Both the position numbers and the translations under genes were made by a program. The notes beneath the pieces are model-generated. The model saw only the letters and a list, made by a program, of their open reading frames with translations, was not told the origin of the DNA and made no database searches. A stretch of DNA of 64,000 bases from Melioribacter sp051488685 (GTDB lineage: Bacteria; Bacteroidota; Ignavibacteria; Ignavibacteriales; Melioribacteraceae). Below, in pieces: positions 44,326 through 53,995 of this stretch. Every line of letters begins with the position of its first letter. Position 1 is the first letter of the stretch. The stretch spans positions 66,662 to 130,661 of the forward strand of contig NZ_JBPSEH010000009.1 in NCBI RefSeq assembly GCF_051488685.1, read 5' to 3'.

Positions 44326-45768
44326 TTATTTTAAGGAGCTCAGCTTATCCTTCAAAATATCATTGACAATTTGTGGATTGGCTTTTCCTTTTGTCTCGCG
44401 CATTATTTGGCCTACTAAAAAGCCGAGCACTTTTTCTTTGCCAGCCAGGAATTCTTCCACCTGCTTTTGATTTTCGGATAGAACTTTTTCTACAATTGAC
44501 TCGATTTCGGAAAAGTCGGTTATCTGTACAAGATTTTTTTCTTTGACGATAGTTTCAGGGTCTTTATTGGATTTAAGCATTTCTGAAAAAACATCTTTGG
44601 CAATTTTGCCGCTAATTGTTTTGTTGTTTATCAATTCAATCAACTTGCCAAGGTTTTCTGGACTTACGGGGAATCTGGAAATATCAATTTTTTCTTCGTT
44701 GATAACTTTCAAAACTTCGGTCATGACCCAATTGCTGGCGGATTTAAAATCGTTTGTTACGGTAAGAATTTTTTCGTAGTAATCTGCAAGTTCTCGTGAA
44801 GATGTAAGAATTTCTGCATCGTAGGGAGGTAGCGCATATTTTTCGATAAAACGATTTTTCTTAGCGTCGGGAAGTTCTGGCATGTGGCTTTTTAATTCGC
44901 CGAGCATTTTATCTTCAATTACTACCGGCATAAGATCGGGATCGGGGAAATAGCGATAGTCGTGAGCCTCTTCTTTGGAACGCATTGGCTGGGCGACATT
45001 GGCATCGGCATCCCACAATAGTGTCTGCTGAATGATTTCTTTCCCATCTTCAAGCAAATCGATTTGACGTTCAATTTCGAATGCCAGAGCGCGTTCCACG
45101 TTACGGAACGAGTTCATGTTTTTTACTTCTGTTTTTGTCCCAAATTTTGTTTCTCCTTTAAGACGTACCGATATGTTGGCATCGCACCGTAGAGACCCTT
45201 CTTCCATATTACCATCGCAAATGCCGAGATAAGTAAGAATCTGTTTTAACTTGTTCAGATATAAATATGCTTCTTCCGGAGTTCTGATATCGGGTTCGCT
45301 GACAATTTCCATTAAAGGAGTACCGGTTCTGTTCAAATCAATCAATGTATCGAAATCCTGATCGTGAATCGATTTACCTGCATCTTCTTCCATATGAATT
45401 CTAGTTATCCCAATTTTTTTCTTTGTTCCATCTTTTAGTTCAATAGTTATATATCCGTGTTCGCATATCGGTTCTTCGTATTGTGAAATCTGGTAATTCT
45501 TCGGCAGGTCGGGATAGAAGTAATGTTTTCTGGCAAAAATTGATTTACGATTAATTGTGCAATTTGTTGCAAGTCCCATTAATACTGTATATTCAACAAC
45601 TTTTTTGTTCAACACAGGCAGAACACCCGGCTGTCCAAGGCAAACGGGACACACATTTGTATTCGGTGCAGAGCCGAACTTTGTCGAACATCCGCAAAAA
45701 ATTTTTGTGTCGGTTAATAATTGTGCGTGGACTTCGAGTCCAATAACCGCTTCATATTTTTCGTTCAT
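44326..45768 (-). CDS. gatB: aspartyl/glutamyl-tRNA amidotransferase subunit B
   Basis: 480 residues. It begins YEAVIGLEVHAQLLT; zinc Cys residues are in FCGCSTKFG and NVCPVCLGQPG; HYFYPDLPKNYQISQYEEP and the C-terminal YqeY-like domain with GFLVGQIMRETKGKANP follow. With GatA and GatC it converts Glu-tRNA(Gln) and Asp-tRNA(Asn) to the amidated forms. gatA and gatC are not in the window. Confidence 0.96.
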   Translation of the reverse strand: MNEKYEAVIGLEVHAQLLTDTKIFCGCSTKFGSAPNTNVCPVCLGQPGVLPVLNKKVVEYTVLMGLATNCTINRKSIFARKHYFYPDLPKNYQISQYEEPICEHGYITIELKDGTKKKIGITRIHMEEDAGKSIHDQDFDTLIDLNRTGTPLMEIVSEPDIRTPEEAYLYLNKLKQILTYLGICDGNMEEGSLRCDANISVRLKGETKFGTKTEVKNMNSFRNVERALAFEIERQIDLLEDGKEIIQQTLLWDADANVAQPMRSKEEAHDYRYFPDPDLMPVVIEDKMLGELKSHMPELPDAKKNRFIEKYALPPYDAEILTSSRELADYYEKILTVTNDFKSASNWVMTEVLKVINEEKIDISRFPVSPENLGKLIELINNKTISGKIAKDVFSEMLKSNKDPETIVKEKNLVQITDFSEIESIVEKVLSENQKQVEEFLAGKEKVLGFLVGQIMRETKGKANPQIVNDILKDKLSSLK

Positions 45769-45873
45769 AATTTAGATTAGAAAAATTTGTCTCACGAATA
45801 TAATTATTTTCTCGCATAATGAACTATTTTGCACTCACAAAAATTTTATACATATTAATAAATAAAAATATGA

Positions 45874-46584
45874 ATGGATACTATGGAGCTCGATATACTT
45901 ATATTTGCTGCTCATCCTGATGATGCTGAATTATCGATGGGTGGTACAATTGCAAAATTAACCGGCGAAGGATACAAAGTCGGTATTGTGGATTTGTCTC
46001 AAGGAGAGCTCGGAACGCGTGGCACACCAGAACTCAGGTTAAAAGAAGCTGAGGAAGCCTCCCAAATACTTAAACTGACACACAGGGAAAATCTCGGATT
46101 TAAAGATGGTAATCTTAAACACTCCGAAGATTATCTGCGTACATTAATTCGTAAAATACGGGAATACAAACCGAAAATAATTTTTGCGCCCTACTTCAAC
46201 GACCGCCATCCCGACCATATTGGTGTTGGAAATCTTGTCAAAGAAGCATTCTTCTTTTCGGGATTGCCTAAAATCTCAACAGAGCAGAAAGCTTATCGAC
46301 CCAAACGACTTTTTTATTATATGCAAACTTATGAATTCAAACCTTCTTTTGTAATTGATATAAGTAAAACGTTCGAAACAAAAATGAATGCCGTGCGTGC
46401 ATATAAATCTCAGTTCTACAATCCCGACAGTCATGAGCCCGAGACGTTCATAAGTCAGCCGAATTTTCTCAAGTATATCGAAGCACGTGCAAAAGTTTTC
46501 GGTTTCAAAATCGGGAAGGATTATGGAGAGCCGTTCTTTTGCGAAGAAGAAATTGAACTTGATATAGTCCAATTAATTAAATAA
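45874..46584 (+). CDS. BshB1-like N-acetylglucosaminyl-malate deacetylase
   Basis: About 236 residues; ATG 45883 (MELDILIF) is an alternative start. The PIG-L/LmbE zinc motif AAHPDDAELSMGG and the RHPDHIGVG motif are complete, and DLSQGELGTRGTPELRLKEA and KSQFYNPDSHEPETFIS match BshB1, the second enzyme of bacillithiol synthesis. It would deacetylate GlcNAc-malate. bshA and bshC are not in the window, so the pathway is inferred. It starts a plus-strand series. Confidence 0.85.
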   Translation: MDTMELDILIFAAHPDDAELSMGGTIAKLTGEGYKVGIVDLSQGELGTRGTPELRLKEAEEASQILKLTHRENLGFKDGNLKHSEDYLRTLIRKIREYKPKIIFAPYFNDRHPDHIGVGNLVKEAFFFSGLPKISTEQKAYRPKRLFYYMQTYEFKPSFVIDISKTFETKMNAVRAYKSQFYNPDSHEPETFISQPNFLKYIEARAKVFGFKIGKDYGEPFFCEEEIELDIVQLIK

Positions 46585-46595
46585 GGAGTAAGTTA

Positions 46596-47456
46596 ATGAA
46601 GGTAGCTTTTATCGGTACCGGATTAATGGGAGAACCAATGGCTTTCAGATTGTTGAAAGCGGGCTACAATTTATTTGTATTTAATAGAACAAAATCCAAA
46701 ACTGAACGCCTGAAAAAACATCAGGCAAAAGTATTTGATTTGCCTGCTGATGCAATAAGGGAAACATCGGTGATAATTACAATGCTCACGGATTTTAACG
46801 CAATAAACGAAACGTTGTTTGCTGAAAGAATTCCCTTCAAAGGAAAAACTTTAATTCAGATGAGTACCATTTCACCAAAGGAGAGTCTTTTACTGAAAAA
46901 CAGGATCGAGGAATACGAAGGTGAATACATCGAAGCCCCGGTTCTGGGTAGCATCCCGCAAGTCGAAGAAGGGCAGTTAATTGTGATGGTTGGCGCTTCG
47001 AAAGATAATTACAATAAGTGGAAAAAGTTATTGAAGAACTTTGGTGACGGGGTTTATCACATCGGTGAGGTAGGAAGTGCTTCGGCGATGAAGCTCGCAT
47101 TAAATCAAATGATCGCATCGCTTACTTCGGTCTTTTCGATGAGTCTTGGTTATGTCCTTTCGAGTAATGTGGACGTAAATCAATTTATGGAAATTCTTAG
47201 AAAGAGTTCGCTATATGCTCCTACATTCGATAAAAAGTTGAATGGGATGCTGAAGAGAGATTTCGATAAAGCGAATTTCCCTTTAAAGCACATGCTAAAG
47301 GACATTAATCTTATTAACGAAGAATTTTCAGAAAAAAAAGTAAATACAGAGATTATTGAAAAAGTCAAAAACATACTTCTGCAAGGAATTGATATGAATT
47401 TGGCGGATAAAGATTATTCAGCTTTGTTCAATGTGATTTATCCAAAACAAGAATAA
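46596..47456 (+). CDS. beta-hydroxyacid dehydrogenase (3-hydroxyisobutyrate/glyoxylate reductase family)
   Basis: 286 residues. The Rossmann motif is AFIGTGLMGEPMAFRLL, with NRTKSK favouring NADP. EAPVLGSIPQVEEGQL is the substrate-binding region, and the catalytic Lys is in SASAMKLALNQMI. The family reduces small aldehydes such as succinic semialdehyde or glyoxylate, or oxidises hydroxyisobutyrate. The substrate is not readable. It is 11 bases after the BshB-like gene and 9 before the dicarboxylate transporter. Confidence 0.85.
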   Translation: MKVAFIGTGLMGEPMAFRLLKAGYNLFVFNRTKSKTERLKKHQAKVFDLPADAIRETSVIITMLTDFNAINETLFAERIPFKGKTLIQMSTISPKESLLLKNRIEEYEGEYIEAPVLGSIPQVEEGQLIVMVGASKDNYNKWKKLLKNFGDGVYHIGEVGSASAMKLALNQMIASLTSVFSMSLGYVLSSNVDVNQFMEILRKSSLYAPTFDKKLNGMLKRDFDKANFPLKHMLKDINLINEEFSEKKVNTEIIEKVKNILLQGIDMNLADKDYSALFNVIYPKQE

Positions 47457-47465
47457 ATAAAATAA

Positions 47466-48944
47466 ATGAAAAGGGTTTTCCAAGTAAAACAGATTACGAT
47501 TATAGTTAGTATAGTCTTATCGATGGCAGTTTACTTACTGCTGGAACTTGGTGCTGGAAATGAAAAAGCCGAAATTGTTGCTGCCACGGCTACTTTGATG
47601 GCACTACTTTGGATTACCGAATCGATACCACTGGCTGCAACTTCGCTAATCCCGCTTGTAATTTTTCCATTGACTGGTGTAATCTCCGCTAAATCAATTT
47701 CCCAGGCTTACATTAATTCGACAATTTTTTTGTTCATAGGTGGGTTTATTATTGCTATAGCAATGGAAAAATGGAAACTGCATAAAAGAATAGCAGTGAA
47801 CATAATTTATTTGCTGGGGAATTCGCCGGGCAAAATAATTCTCGGTTTTATGCTGGCTTCTGCTTTTATTTCTATGTGGATTTCAAATACTGCTACTGCT
47901 GTAATGCTACTACCAATCGGATTGTCAGTAATAAAAAAAGTTGAAGAGGAAAATAAAAACAACGATGTAAAAAATTTTTCAATTGCATTAATGCTCGCAA
48001 TAGCGTATTCCTGTTCGATTGGAGGGCTTACTACGCCTATCGGGACTCCCCCTAATCTTGTTTTTCAACGTGTCTTCAAGATCAACTTTCCTGAGTATGA
48101 GCAAATTACTTTTGCCCGCTGGATGATGCTTGCTCTGCCAATTACAATTACATTGCTTGCGTTTGTGTGGTTTCTATTGAATAGAATAATTTATAGAACT
48201 ACGGATGAAATTAGTATTGACAGGTTAATTATTAAAGAAGAGAAAAGTACACTCGGTAAATTAAAGGGTGGTGAGAAATCGGTACTGATTATATTTGTCG
48301 CCACTTCGCTTCTCTGGATTTTCCGTAGTGATATCAATACCGGTTTGTTTGTAATTCCAGGTTGGACAAAATTGATGCCTAATAGTGAATTTATAGATGA
48401 TGGCACTATCGCAATTGCAATGGCTCTTCTTCTATTTATGATACCCGTAAGTTATTCTAACAGTGATATAGGATTCGTACTCGAAAGGGATGCTATTAAT
48501 AAAATTCCGTGGGATATTGTACTTCTATTTGGAGGTGGATTTGGCCTGGCATACGCTTTCGTTGATTCGGGGTTATCTGAAATTATAGGTAAACAATTTA
48601 TTACTTTAAAAGGACTTCATCCTTATTACTTGATTTTTTCAATTTGTTTGATCGTAACTTTTTTGACAGAACTGACATCCAACACAGCAACGGCGCAAAT
48701 TTTATTGCCAATTCTTGCATCTCTGGCTTACGAATTAGATATTAATCCAATGTTGTTGATGCTGCCGGCTACGTTTTCTGTCTCGTGCGCATTTATGTTG
48801 CCAGTAGCCACGCCCCCTAATGCAATTGTATTCAGCAGCAGAAAATTGGAAATTAAAAATATGGCTTTGCCAGGAGTCATCATAAATTTAATCGGAGCTG
48901 TTATTATTACTATAGTTGTGATAATGAATTTTAAAATTAATTAA
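47466..48944 (+). CDS. DASS (SLC13) family sodium/dicarboxylate symporter
   Basis: 492 residues with about eleven membrane segments. Both SNT sodium/substrate motifs are present (WISNTATAVMLLPIG and LTSNTATAQILLPI), each followed by the TPP signature (TTPIGTPPNLVF and PVATPPNAIVF). Family members import succinate, malate, fumarate or citrate with sodium. Position behind a hydroxyacid dehydrogenase fits organic-acid metabolism. The DUF302 gene follows after 11 bases. Confidence 0.9.
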   Translation: MKRVFQVKQITIIVSIVLSMAVYLLLELGAGNEKAEIVAATATLMALLWITESIPLAATSLIPLVIFPLTGVISAKSISQAYINSTIFLFIGGFIIAIAMEKWKLHKRIAVNIIYLLGNSPGKIILGFMLASAFISMWISNTATAVMLLPIGLSVIKKVEEENKNNDVKNFSIALMLAIAYSCSIGGLTTPIGTPPNLVFQRVFKINFPEYEQITFARWMMLALPITITLLAFVWFLLNRIIYRTTDEISIDRLIIKEEKSTLGKLKGGEKSVLIIFVATSLLWIFRSDINTGLFVIPGWTKLMPNSEFIDDGTIAIAMALLLFMIPVSYSNSDIGFVLERDAINKIPWDIVLLFGGGFGLAYAFVDSGLSEIIGKQFITLKGLHPYYLIFSICLIVTFLTELTSNTATAQILLPILASLAYELDINPMLLMLPATFSVSCAFMLPVATPPNAIVFSSRKLEIKNMALPGVIINLIGAVIITIVVIMNFKIN

Positions 48945-48955
48945 AGGAGGGGAAA

Positions 48956-49342
48956 ATGACTTATTATAATTCCAAGGTCGTAAATTATTCATTTGACGAA
49001 GCAGAGAATAGAATTAAAGGTGCTTTACCAAAGGAAGGATTTGGTGTATTAACTGAAATTGATGTAAAAGATATTCTTAAAAAAAAGATCGACGTTGATT
49101 TCAGAAATTATAAGATATTTGGTGCCTGCAATCCACCACTTGCATATAAGGCTCTTTTGATGGAAGAAAATATTGGGGTTTTGCTTCCATGCAATATAAT
49201 ACTTCAAGAAAAACATGATGGCACAGTTCAGGTAAGTGTTGTTAATCCACTGGAATCGATGCAGGCAGTTAAAAATTCTGCTCTGGCAGAATTAGCTTCG
49301 GAAGTATCAAAAAAGCTGGAAAGATTTCTTGCTACTTTATAA
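48956..49342 (+). CDS. DUF302 domain protein
   Basis: 128 residues. EAENRIKGALPKEGFGVLTEIDVKDILKKK and FGACNPPLAYKALLMEENIGVLLPCN are typical of DUF302, a small dimeric domain of unknown biochemical role often found beside sulphur- or metal-stress genes. It has no signal peptide. A GGAGG site precedes the ATG; it closes the short-gap series started at 45874. Confidence 0.88.
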   Translation: MTYYNSKVVNYSFDEAENRIKGALPKEGFGVLTEIDVKDILKKKIDVDFRNYKIFGACNPPLAYKALLMEENIGVLLPCNIILQEKHDGTVQVSVVNPLESMQAVKNSALAELASEVSKKLERFLATL

Positions 49343-49401
49343 TTAAAATATTGGCAGGTTTTTTTTATACTTGTAATATAGATTATGAAAAAAATTGTAT
49401 T

Positions 49402-50406
49402 ATGAACATACGTAAATTAAGAGAAGCTGCAGATTTTGTATTTGAACAGAAAAGATACGACGAGGCGTTTTACATCTATGATGCAATTTACAAGAGTATA
49501 TGGACTGCAATAGGTACAACTCATTCGGCTCTTGCAGGTTTTTCGCAAAACTTTTTGAACTCTAGCTTTAAAGCCTCATATGAATTTAAGAGTATGTTTG
49601 TGCCTCAAGCTGTAGAAAGCACTTGTAAGAAGTGGTTCGATATGGATACTGACCAGACACTCAATGAACTGATGTTTACGACATACGGCCACCTTCAATG
49701 CATCAGTTATTCGCCTGAACTTTCTGTTACAGTTCCTTCAGACGAAGTTTATAACGAATTCCTTGTGCTCCATACATTAATCCTTGAAATGAGTTCGGAC
49801 AGATGGGTCAACTCGCTTCTGAAAATAGTTACTCCAGTCGTTGAAAATAATATTTTGATTAAATTAAGACCCAATTTGAAAATTGATACTGTTAAACAGA
49901 ATCTAATTGAGAACTCCGCAAAAATTAAAGATACCGATTGGTATAATGTTAATTTGTTTATGCTCGATTACCTGTTCAATATTGGTGATAACAGTTCGGA
50001 ACTTTTCACTTCTGTCAACGACATTGTTGGATTCTATTTCAGACAAAAGACTCACAGAAAGTCTTCCCGAAAAGAGGAGAAAACTTATACACAATATGAG
50101 AAATACGAAAAGTACGAGAAATACGAACGCTTTGAAAAGTTTGAAAAAAGAACTTCTTCGGATGATGAGGAATTCGATCCTACAAAAGCAACCGACTTCG
50201 AAAAAGCAAAATACTACGGTAAATTGCTGGGCTTATCGGGAAAAGTTACTAAATCATACATACGCAAGCGTTACCTCGACTTAATTTCGAAATATCATCC
50301 GGACAGAGTTAGCGATCTTGGAGATGAACTTAAGGTATTGGCAGAGAAAAAAACGAAACAGATCAATGCAGCATACGAATGGTTCAAGCAAAAATATAAA
50401 CTATAA
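49402..50406 (+). CDS. protein with C-terminal J domain and Lys/Glu/Tyr repeat linker
   Basis: 334 residues from ATG 49402 (MNIRKLREAADF); an in-frame TTG at 49351 would add 17 residues that look non-coding. Residues 1-225 form a helical domain I do not recognise, opening with a TPR-like helix (AADFVFEQKRYDEAFYIYDAIY). A linker with EKYEKYEKYERFEKFEK follows. The last ~65 residues are a J domain with the HPD motif in ISKYHPDRVSD and the end AYEWFKQKYKL. J domains recruit and stimulate DnaK. The C-terminal position recalls DjlA/TerB-J proteins. The target is unknown. Confidence 0.75.
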   Translation: MNIRKLREAADFVFEQKRYDEAFYIYDAIYKSIWTAIGTTHSALAGFSQNFLNSSFKASYEFKSMFVPQAVESTCKKWFDMDTDQTLNELMFTTYGHLQCISYSPELSVTVPSDEVYNEFLVLHTLILEMSSDRWVNSLLKIVTPVVENNILIKLRPNLKIDTVKQNLIENSAKIKDTDWYNVNLFMLDYLFNIGDNSSELFTSVNDIVGFYFRQKTHRKSSRKEEKTYTQYEKYEKYEKYERFEKFEKRTSSDDEEFDPTKATDFEKAKYYGKLLGLSGKVTKSYIRKRYLDLISKYHPDRVSDLGDELKVLAEKKTKQINAAYEWFKQKYKL

Positions 50407-50427
50407 CTAAAAAATAAGGGGGAATTA

Positions 50428-51957
50428 ATGCAACGGCTTGTAATCTTCTTGTTTCTACTTTTCGTCACTCTTAACGCTCAAAACAAAATTATAATCAACG
50501 CCGATTTGGGCAAGTACAAAATCGACAAAAATATTTACGGACATTTTTCTGAACATCTGGGCAGATGTATTTATGATGGGTTTTACGTCGGGGACACAAA
50601 CAAAATTATTCCTAATACCAGAGGCATAAGAAACGATATAGTAAAAGCCCTCAGAAAAATGAAAGTACCTGTACTGAGATGGCCGGGTGGATGCTTTGCC
50701 GATACGTATCACTGGAAAGATGGAATTGGACCTAAATCCGAGAGACCGACAATTGTTAATACTTGGTGGGGCGGCGTAACTGAGGATAACAGTTTTGGCA
50801 CTCATGAATTCATGGATCTGTGTGAGCAACTGGGAGCTGAACCGTATATATCGGGCAACGTTGGCAGCGGAACCGTCCGAGAAATGGCAGAATGGGTACA
50901 ATACATGAACTTCGACGGCAGAAGTCCAATGAGCGACCTACGCAAAAAAAACGGGAGGGAAAAACCCTGGAACGTTAAATACTGGGGAGTTGGAAACGAA
51001 ACGTGGGGCTGCGGCGGTCATATGAGACCAGAACATTATGCAGATGTTTACAGAACCTATGCAACTTATTTGCCCGGCAGCTCAAATATTAAATTATTCA
51101 GAATTGCCTCGGGTGCCGCTGGCGATGATTACAATTGGACTGAAGTGTTGCTTAAAAATATTCCACTGAATCTTATCGAGGGGATAGGAGTTCATCACTA
51201 TGCTGTAATTGATTGGAACGCAAAAGGTTCAGCCACCGATTTTACTGAAGACCAATACTTCAGAACAATGCAAGAAGCACTCAAAATGGAAAAGATTGTC
51301 GAAGGACATATAAATATTATGGATAAATATGACCCACAAAATCGTGTGGCTCTGGCTGTTGATGAATGGGGTGGCTGGTACGACGTAGAACCCGGTACAA
51401 ATCCAGGCTTTTTATATCAACAGAATACAATGAGAGATGCGATACTTGCAGGTGCAACTTTGAACATTTTCAACAATCATTGCCGCCGGGTTAAAATGGC
51501 TAATCTGGCTCAAACAGTAAACGTACTACAGGCAGTAATTTTGACTAATGAGGAAAAAATAATTCTTACTCCCACCTATCATGTAATGGAAATGTACAAC
51601 GTTCATCACGACGCAACAATGTTGCCAGTTAATGTAACTTCAGAAAAATATACGGTCAACGGTAAATCCCTTGATGCAATTTCTTGCTCTGCTTCGAAAG
51701 ATGAAAATGGTAAAATTCATATATCGCTTGTAAATATCGACATTCGCAATAAACACAATGTCGAAATCGACCTGAGAGGTACGAATGTAAGCAAATGCAT
51801 AGGCAGAATACTTACATCGGAAAAAGTTCAGGATCATAATACTTTTGAAAATCCGGAAAGAATTAAACCCGCTTCATTCAAGGGGTTTAAACTAAGTGGA
51901 AATAAACTCCAGGTAGAACTGCCTGCTACATCGGTTGTTGTACTTGAACTGGAATAA
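50428..51957 (+). CDS. secreted GH51 alpha-L-arabinofuranosidase
   Basis: 509 residues with a short signal peptide (to TLNAQ). The family opening KIDKNIYGHFSEHLGRCIYDG, acid/base Glu191 in WGVGNETWGCGG and nucleophile Glu313 in AVDEWGGWYD are intact, and a C-terminal beta domain follows. It releases arabinose from arabinan, arabinoxylan or oligosaccharides. A signal peptide is unusual for GH51, which is more often cytoplasmic. A GGGGG ribosome-binding site precedes the ATG and a terminator follows. Confidence 0.93.
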   Translation: MQRLVIFLFLLFVTLNAQNKIIINADLGKYKIDKNIYGHFSEHLGRCIYDGFYVGDTNKIIPNTRGIRNDIVKALRKMKVPVLRWPGGCFADTYHWKDGIGPKSERPTIVNTWWGGVTEDNSFGTHEFMDLCEQLGAEPYISGNVGSGTVREMAEWVQYMNFDGRSPMSDLRKKNGREKPWNVKYWGVGNETWGCGGHMRPEHYADVYRTYATYLPGSSNIKLFRIASGAAGDDYNWTEVLLKNIPLNLIEGIGVHHYAVIDWNAKGSATDFTEDQYFRTMQEALKMEKIVEGHINIMDKYDPQNRVALAVDEWGGWYDVEPGTNPGFLYQQNTMRDAILAGATLNIFNNHCRRVKMANLAQTVNVLQAVILTNEEKIILTPTYHVMEMYNVHHDATMLPVNVTSEKYTVNGKSLDAISCSASKDENGKIHISLVNIDIRNKHNVEIDLRGTNVSKCIGRILTSEKVQDHNTFENPERIKPASFKGFKLSGNKLQVELPATSVVVLELE

Positions 51958-51967
51958 TTATTTGATA

Positions 51968-52000
51968 TACTCACACCCTTTTTCGAGGGTGTGAGTATTT
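51968..52000. terminator. bidirectional terminator after the GH51 gene
   Basis: ACTCACACCC (51969-51978) pairs with GGGTGTGAGT (51987-51996), flanked by AT on both sides. It lies between convergent genes and can serve both. Confidence 0.85.
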
Positions 52001-52028
52001 CTCTAAAAGTTTGCTCTGATTTGAAAAT

Positions 52029-52724
52029 CTATAATGTTTTGTATGTCCTGGCTTCTTCCATCAGAACTTTATATGAATAGCCGTAGCCGAAATCTTTATC
52101 GAGTGTAATTTTCCCTTCAAAAGTTAACACCTCGCCTGGATTAACATTTTCATTTGTTGTAATCGTTAAATCGTAGTTACCGTCTTTGCTTGTCCCATCT
52201 TGGATATGAACCCAATTTTTGCCCATTATTCCGGAATTAACTTTTATAACTTTGCCTCTAATTTTTACGACCTTATTCTTGTAGGCATCGGATTTAGCAT
52301 AAAGTTCTGCTATTGTTATTCCGCCAGGAAGTGGTTCCACCTTAATTTCGAGCTTGTCAATTTTAGGTTTTTGGGGTGTTGTAAGTGTCCCCGTCCCGAG
52401 TTGCTTTTCTACATAATCGACGAAAAATAGCGAATCAAATACTTTATTCAATTCAGTACTTTTGAAGTTCTTCATCTCCATATAATTGTTGAAATAAATA
52501 ACTTCACCTTTGTTGAATTCAGCTTTTGGTACTGCTATCCAATATTTATTGCCTTTTTCGTCCACGTTTAGATAAGTGTAATTTTTCACCTGAATAACGT
52601 CTTCAACTTTGACAGTATGGGCAAATTCATTTGACTTTTTTGTTGTTTGTTCGGACTGGTCGTTTTTTTGACATCCGAATGCAATGAATAAAAACAATAC
52701 AATTAATAATTTATATGTTTTCAT
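52029..52724 (-). CDS. lipoprotein with OB-fold-like domain
   Basis: 231 residues. The lipobox is LFIAFGC, followed by a Ser/Thr/Lys linker. The middle part (HTVKVEDVIQVKNYTYLNVDEKGNKYWIAVP) resembles GW/SH3-like repeats found in periplasmic proteins. The C-terminal part (KIRGKVIKVNSGIMGKNWVHIQDGT and NYDLTITTNE) is an OB-fold of the type annotated in NrfJ-like exported proteins. The role is unknown. It is a single gene divergent from rlmI. Confidence 0.72.
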   Translation of the reverse strand: MKTYKLLIVLFLFIAFGCQKNDQSEQTTKKSNEFAHTVKVEDVIQVKNYTYLNVDEKGNKYWIAVPKAEFNKGEVIYFNNYMEMKNFKSTELNKVFDSLFFVDYVEKQLGTGTLTTPQKPKIDKLEIKVEPLPGGITIAELYAKSDAYKNKVVKIRGKVIKVNSGIMGKNWVHIQDGTSKDGNYDLTITTNENVNPGEVLTFEGKITLDKDFGYGYSYKVLMEEARTYKTL

Positions 52725-52825
52725 AATAGACTTCTGTTTATTGATACGAATATATGAAATCTTACGATAAATTTTGCTTATCTTCCTGTATAAAAAAATA
52801 TGTTTAAAAAAATTTTCATAAAAAT

Positions 52826-53995
52826 ATGAACAGTGTCATTCTCGGAAAAAACGAAGAAAGAAGGATTAAAAAAGGACACCTCTGGATTTTTAGCAATGAA
52901 ATAAGGTTTATCGAAGGCAGTCCTGAAAATGGTGAACTAGTTCAAGTACTGGACAACAGCAGGAAGTTTTTGGGATTGGGTTTCTACAACAAAAACTCGC
53001 TGATAAGTGTAAGAATTATAAGCAAGCTGAAGGAAGTTAATTTACATGAGCTATTAAAGGAAAGAATATTGAACGCTTATGCTTACAGGAAAAAAGTATA
53101 CCCTGAAAGGAATTCTTTCAGACTGATTTACAGCGAAGGCGATTTGATACCGGGATTGATAATTGATAAGTACAATGATACATATGTCTTGCAGGTATAT
53201 TCGATCGGTATCGAAAAAATTATTAGTATTATAACTGAAATATTGAAGAACGAATTTGGTGCAAAAAATATATTTACTAAAAACGAAGAGTATTTCAGAA
53301 AGCTTGAAGGCTTGCCAGTTGAGGATTACGTTTATGAAGGAAGGATGGAAAGGGAAATTATTGATGACGGTTTTGTAAAGTATGAAATTGATTTTTCGGA
53401 TAGTCATAAAACGGGTTTTTATTTTGATCAATGTGATAACAGACAATATGCGGGACAGTTTTGCAGAGGAATGGATGTGCTCGACTGTTTTTGTAATTCG
53501 GGCGGTTTCGGTTTACAAGCGGCTTTTAACAATTGCAACAGTATAACGTTTGTGGATTCTTCAGCAAAGGAAATTCAAAGGGCGGAACACAATTTCAAAT
53601 TAAATTCTTTTTCTGTCGATGCTTCCTTTGTAGTTGACGATGCTTTCGATTTTCTGAATAAAAAGATTAATGAAGGCAGAAAGTACGACGTGGTAATAAT
53701 CGATCCGCCAGCTTTTGCAAAAAACAAGAAAAGTCTTCCCACTGCAATTAAAGGCTACGAAAAATTGAACCGATTGGCAATGAGTGTAATAAAAAAAGGT
53801 GGCATTCTGTTTACTTCTTCATGCTCTCATCATTTAAAGGACAATGAATTTATTAACGTACTTAACAATGCGGCAAATAAAGTTGGCCATTATGCAAGAA
53901 TAATTTATTTCAATCACGCATCTCTTGACCATCCGCGTCTTACAGCAATGGAAGAAACCGTCTATCTTAAATTTGCAGGCGTTATACTCGATTGA
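52826..53995 (+). CDS. rlmI: 23S rRNA (cytosine-C5)-methyltransferase, RlmI type
   Basis: 389 residues. An N-terminal PUA domain (ILGKNEERRIKKGHLWIFSNEI) is followed by a Rossmann methyltransferase with VLDCFCNSGGFGLQAA, the DPPAFAKNKKSL motif and the catalytic Cys in TSSCSHHL. RlmI methylates a cytosine in 23S rRNA helix 70. The stop overlaps the convergent MFS gene by 14 bases. A different target base within the RlmI/RlmK family cannot be excluded. Confidence 0.88.
   Translation: MNSVILGKNEERRIKKGHLWIFSNEIRFIEGSPENGELVQVLDNSRKFLGLGFYNKNSLISVRIISKLKEVNLHELLKERILNAYAYRKKVYPERNSFRLIYSEGDLIPGLIIDKYNDTYVLQVYSIGIEKIISIITEILKNEFGAKNIFTKNEEYFRKLEGLPVEDYVYEGRMEREIIDDGFVKYEIDFSDSHKTGFYFDQCDNRQYAGQFCRGMDVLDCFCNSGGFGLQAAFNNCNSITFVDSSAKEIQRAEHNFKLNSFSVDASFVVDDAFDFLNKKINEGRKYDVVIIDPPAFAKNKKSLPTAIKGYEKLNRLAMSVIKKGGILFTSSCSHHLKDNEFINVLNNAANKVGHYARIIYFNHASLDHPRLTAMEETVYLKFAGVILD

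Noticed and set aside
50095..50150. Short DNA repeat in the J-domain gene as a mobile or regulatory repeat
   Set aside because: The repeats keep frame and encode a Lys/Glu/Tyr linker, so they are a protein feature.
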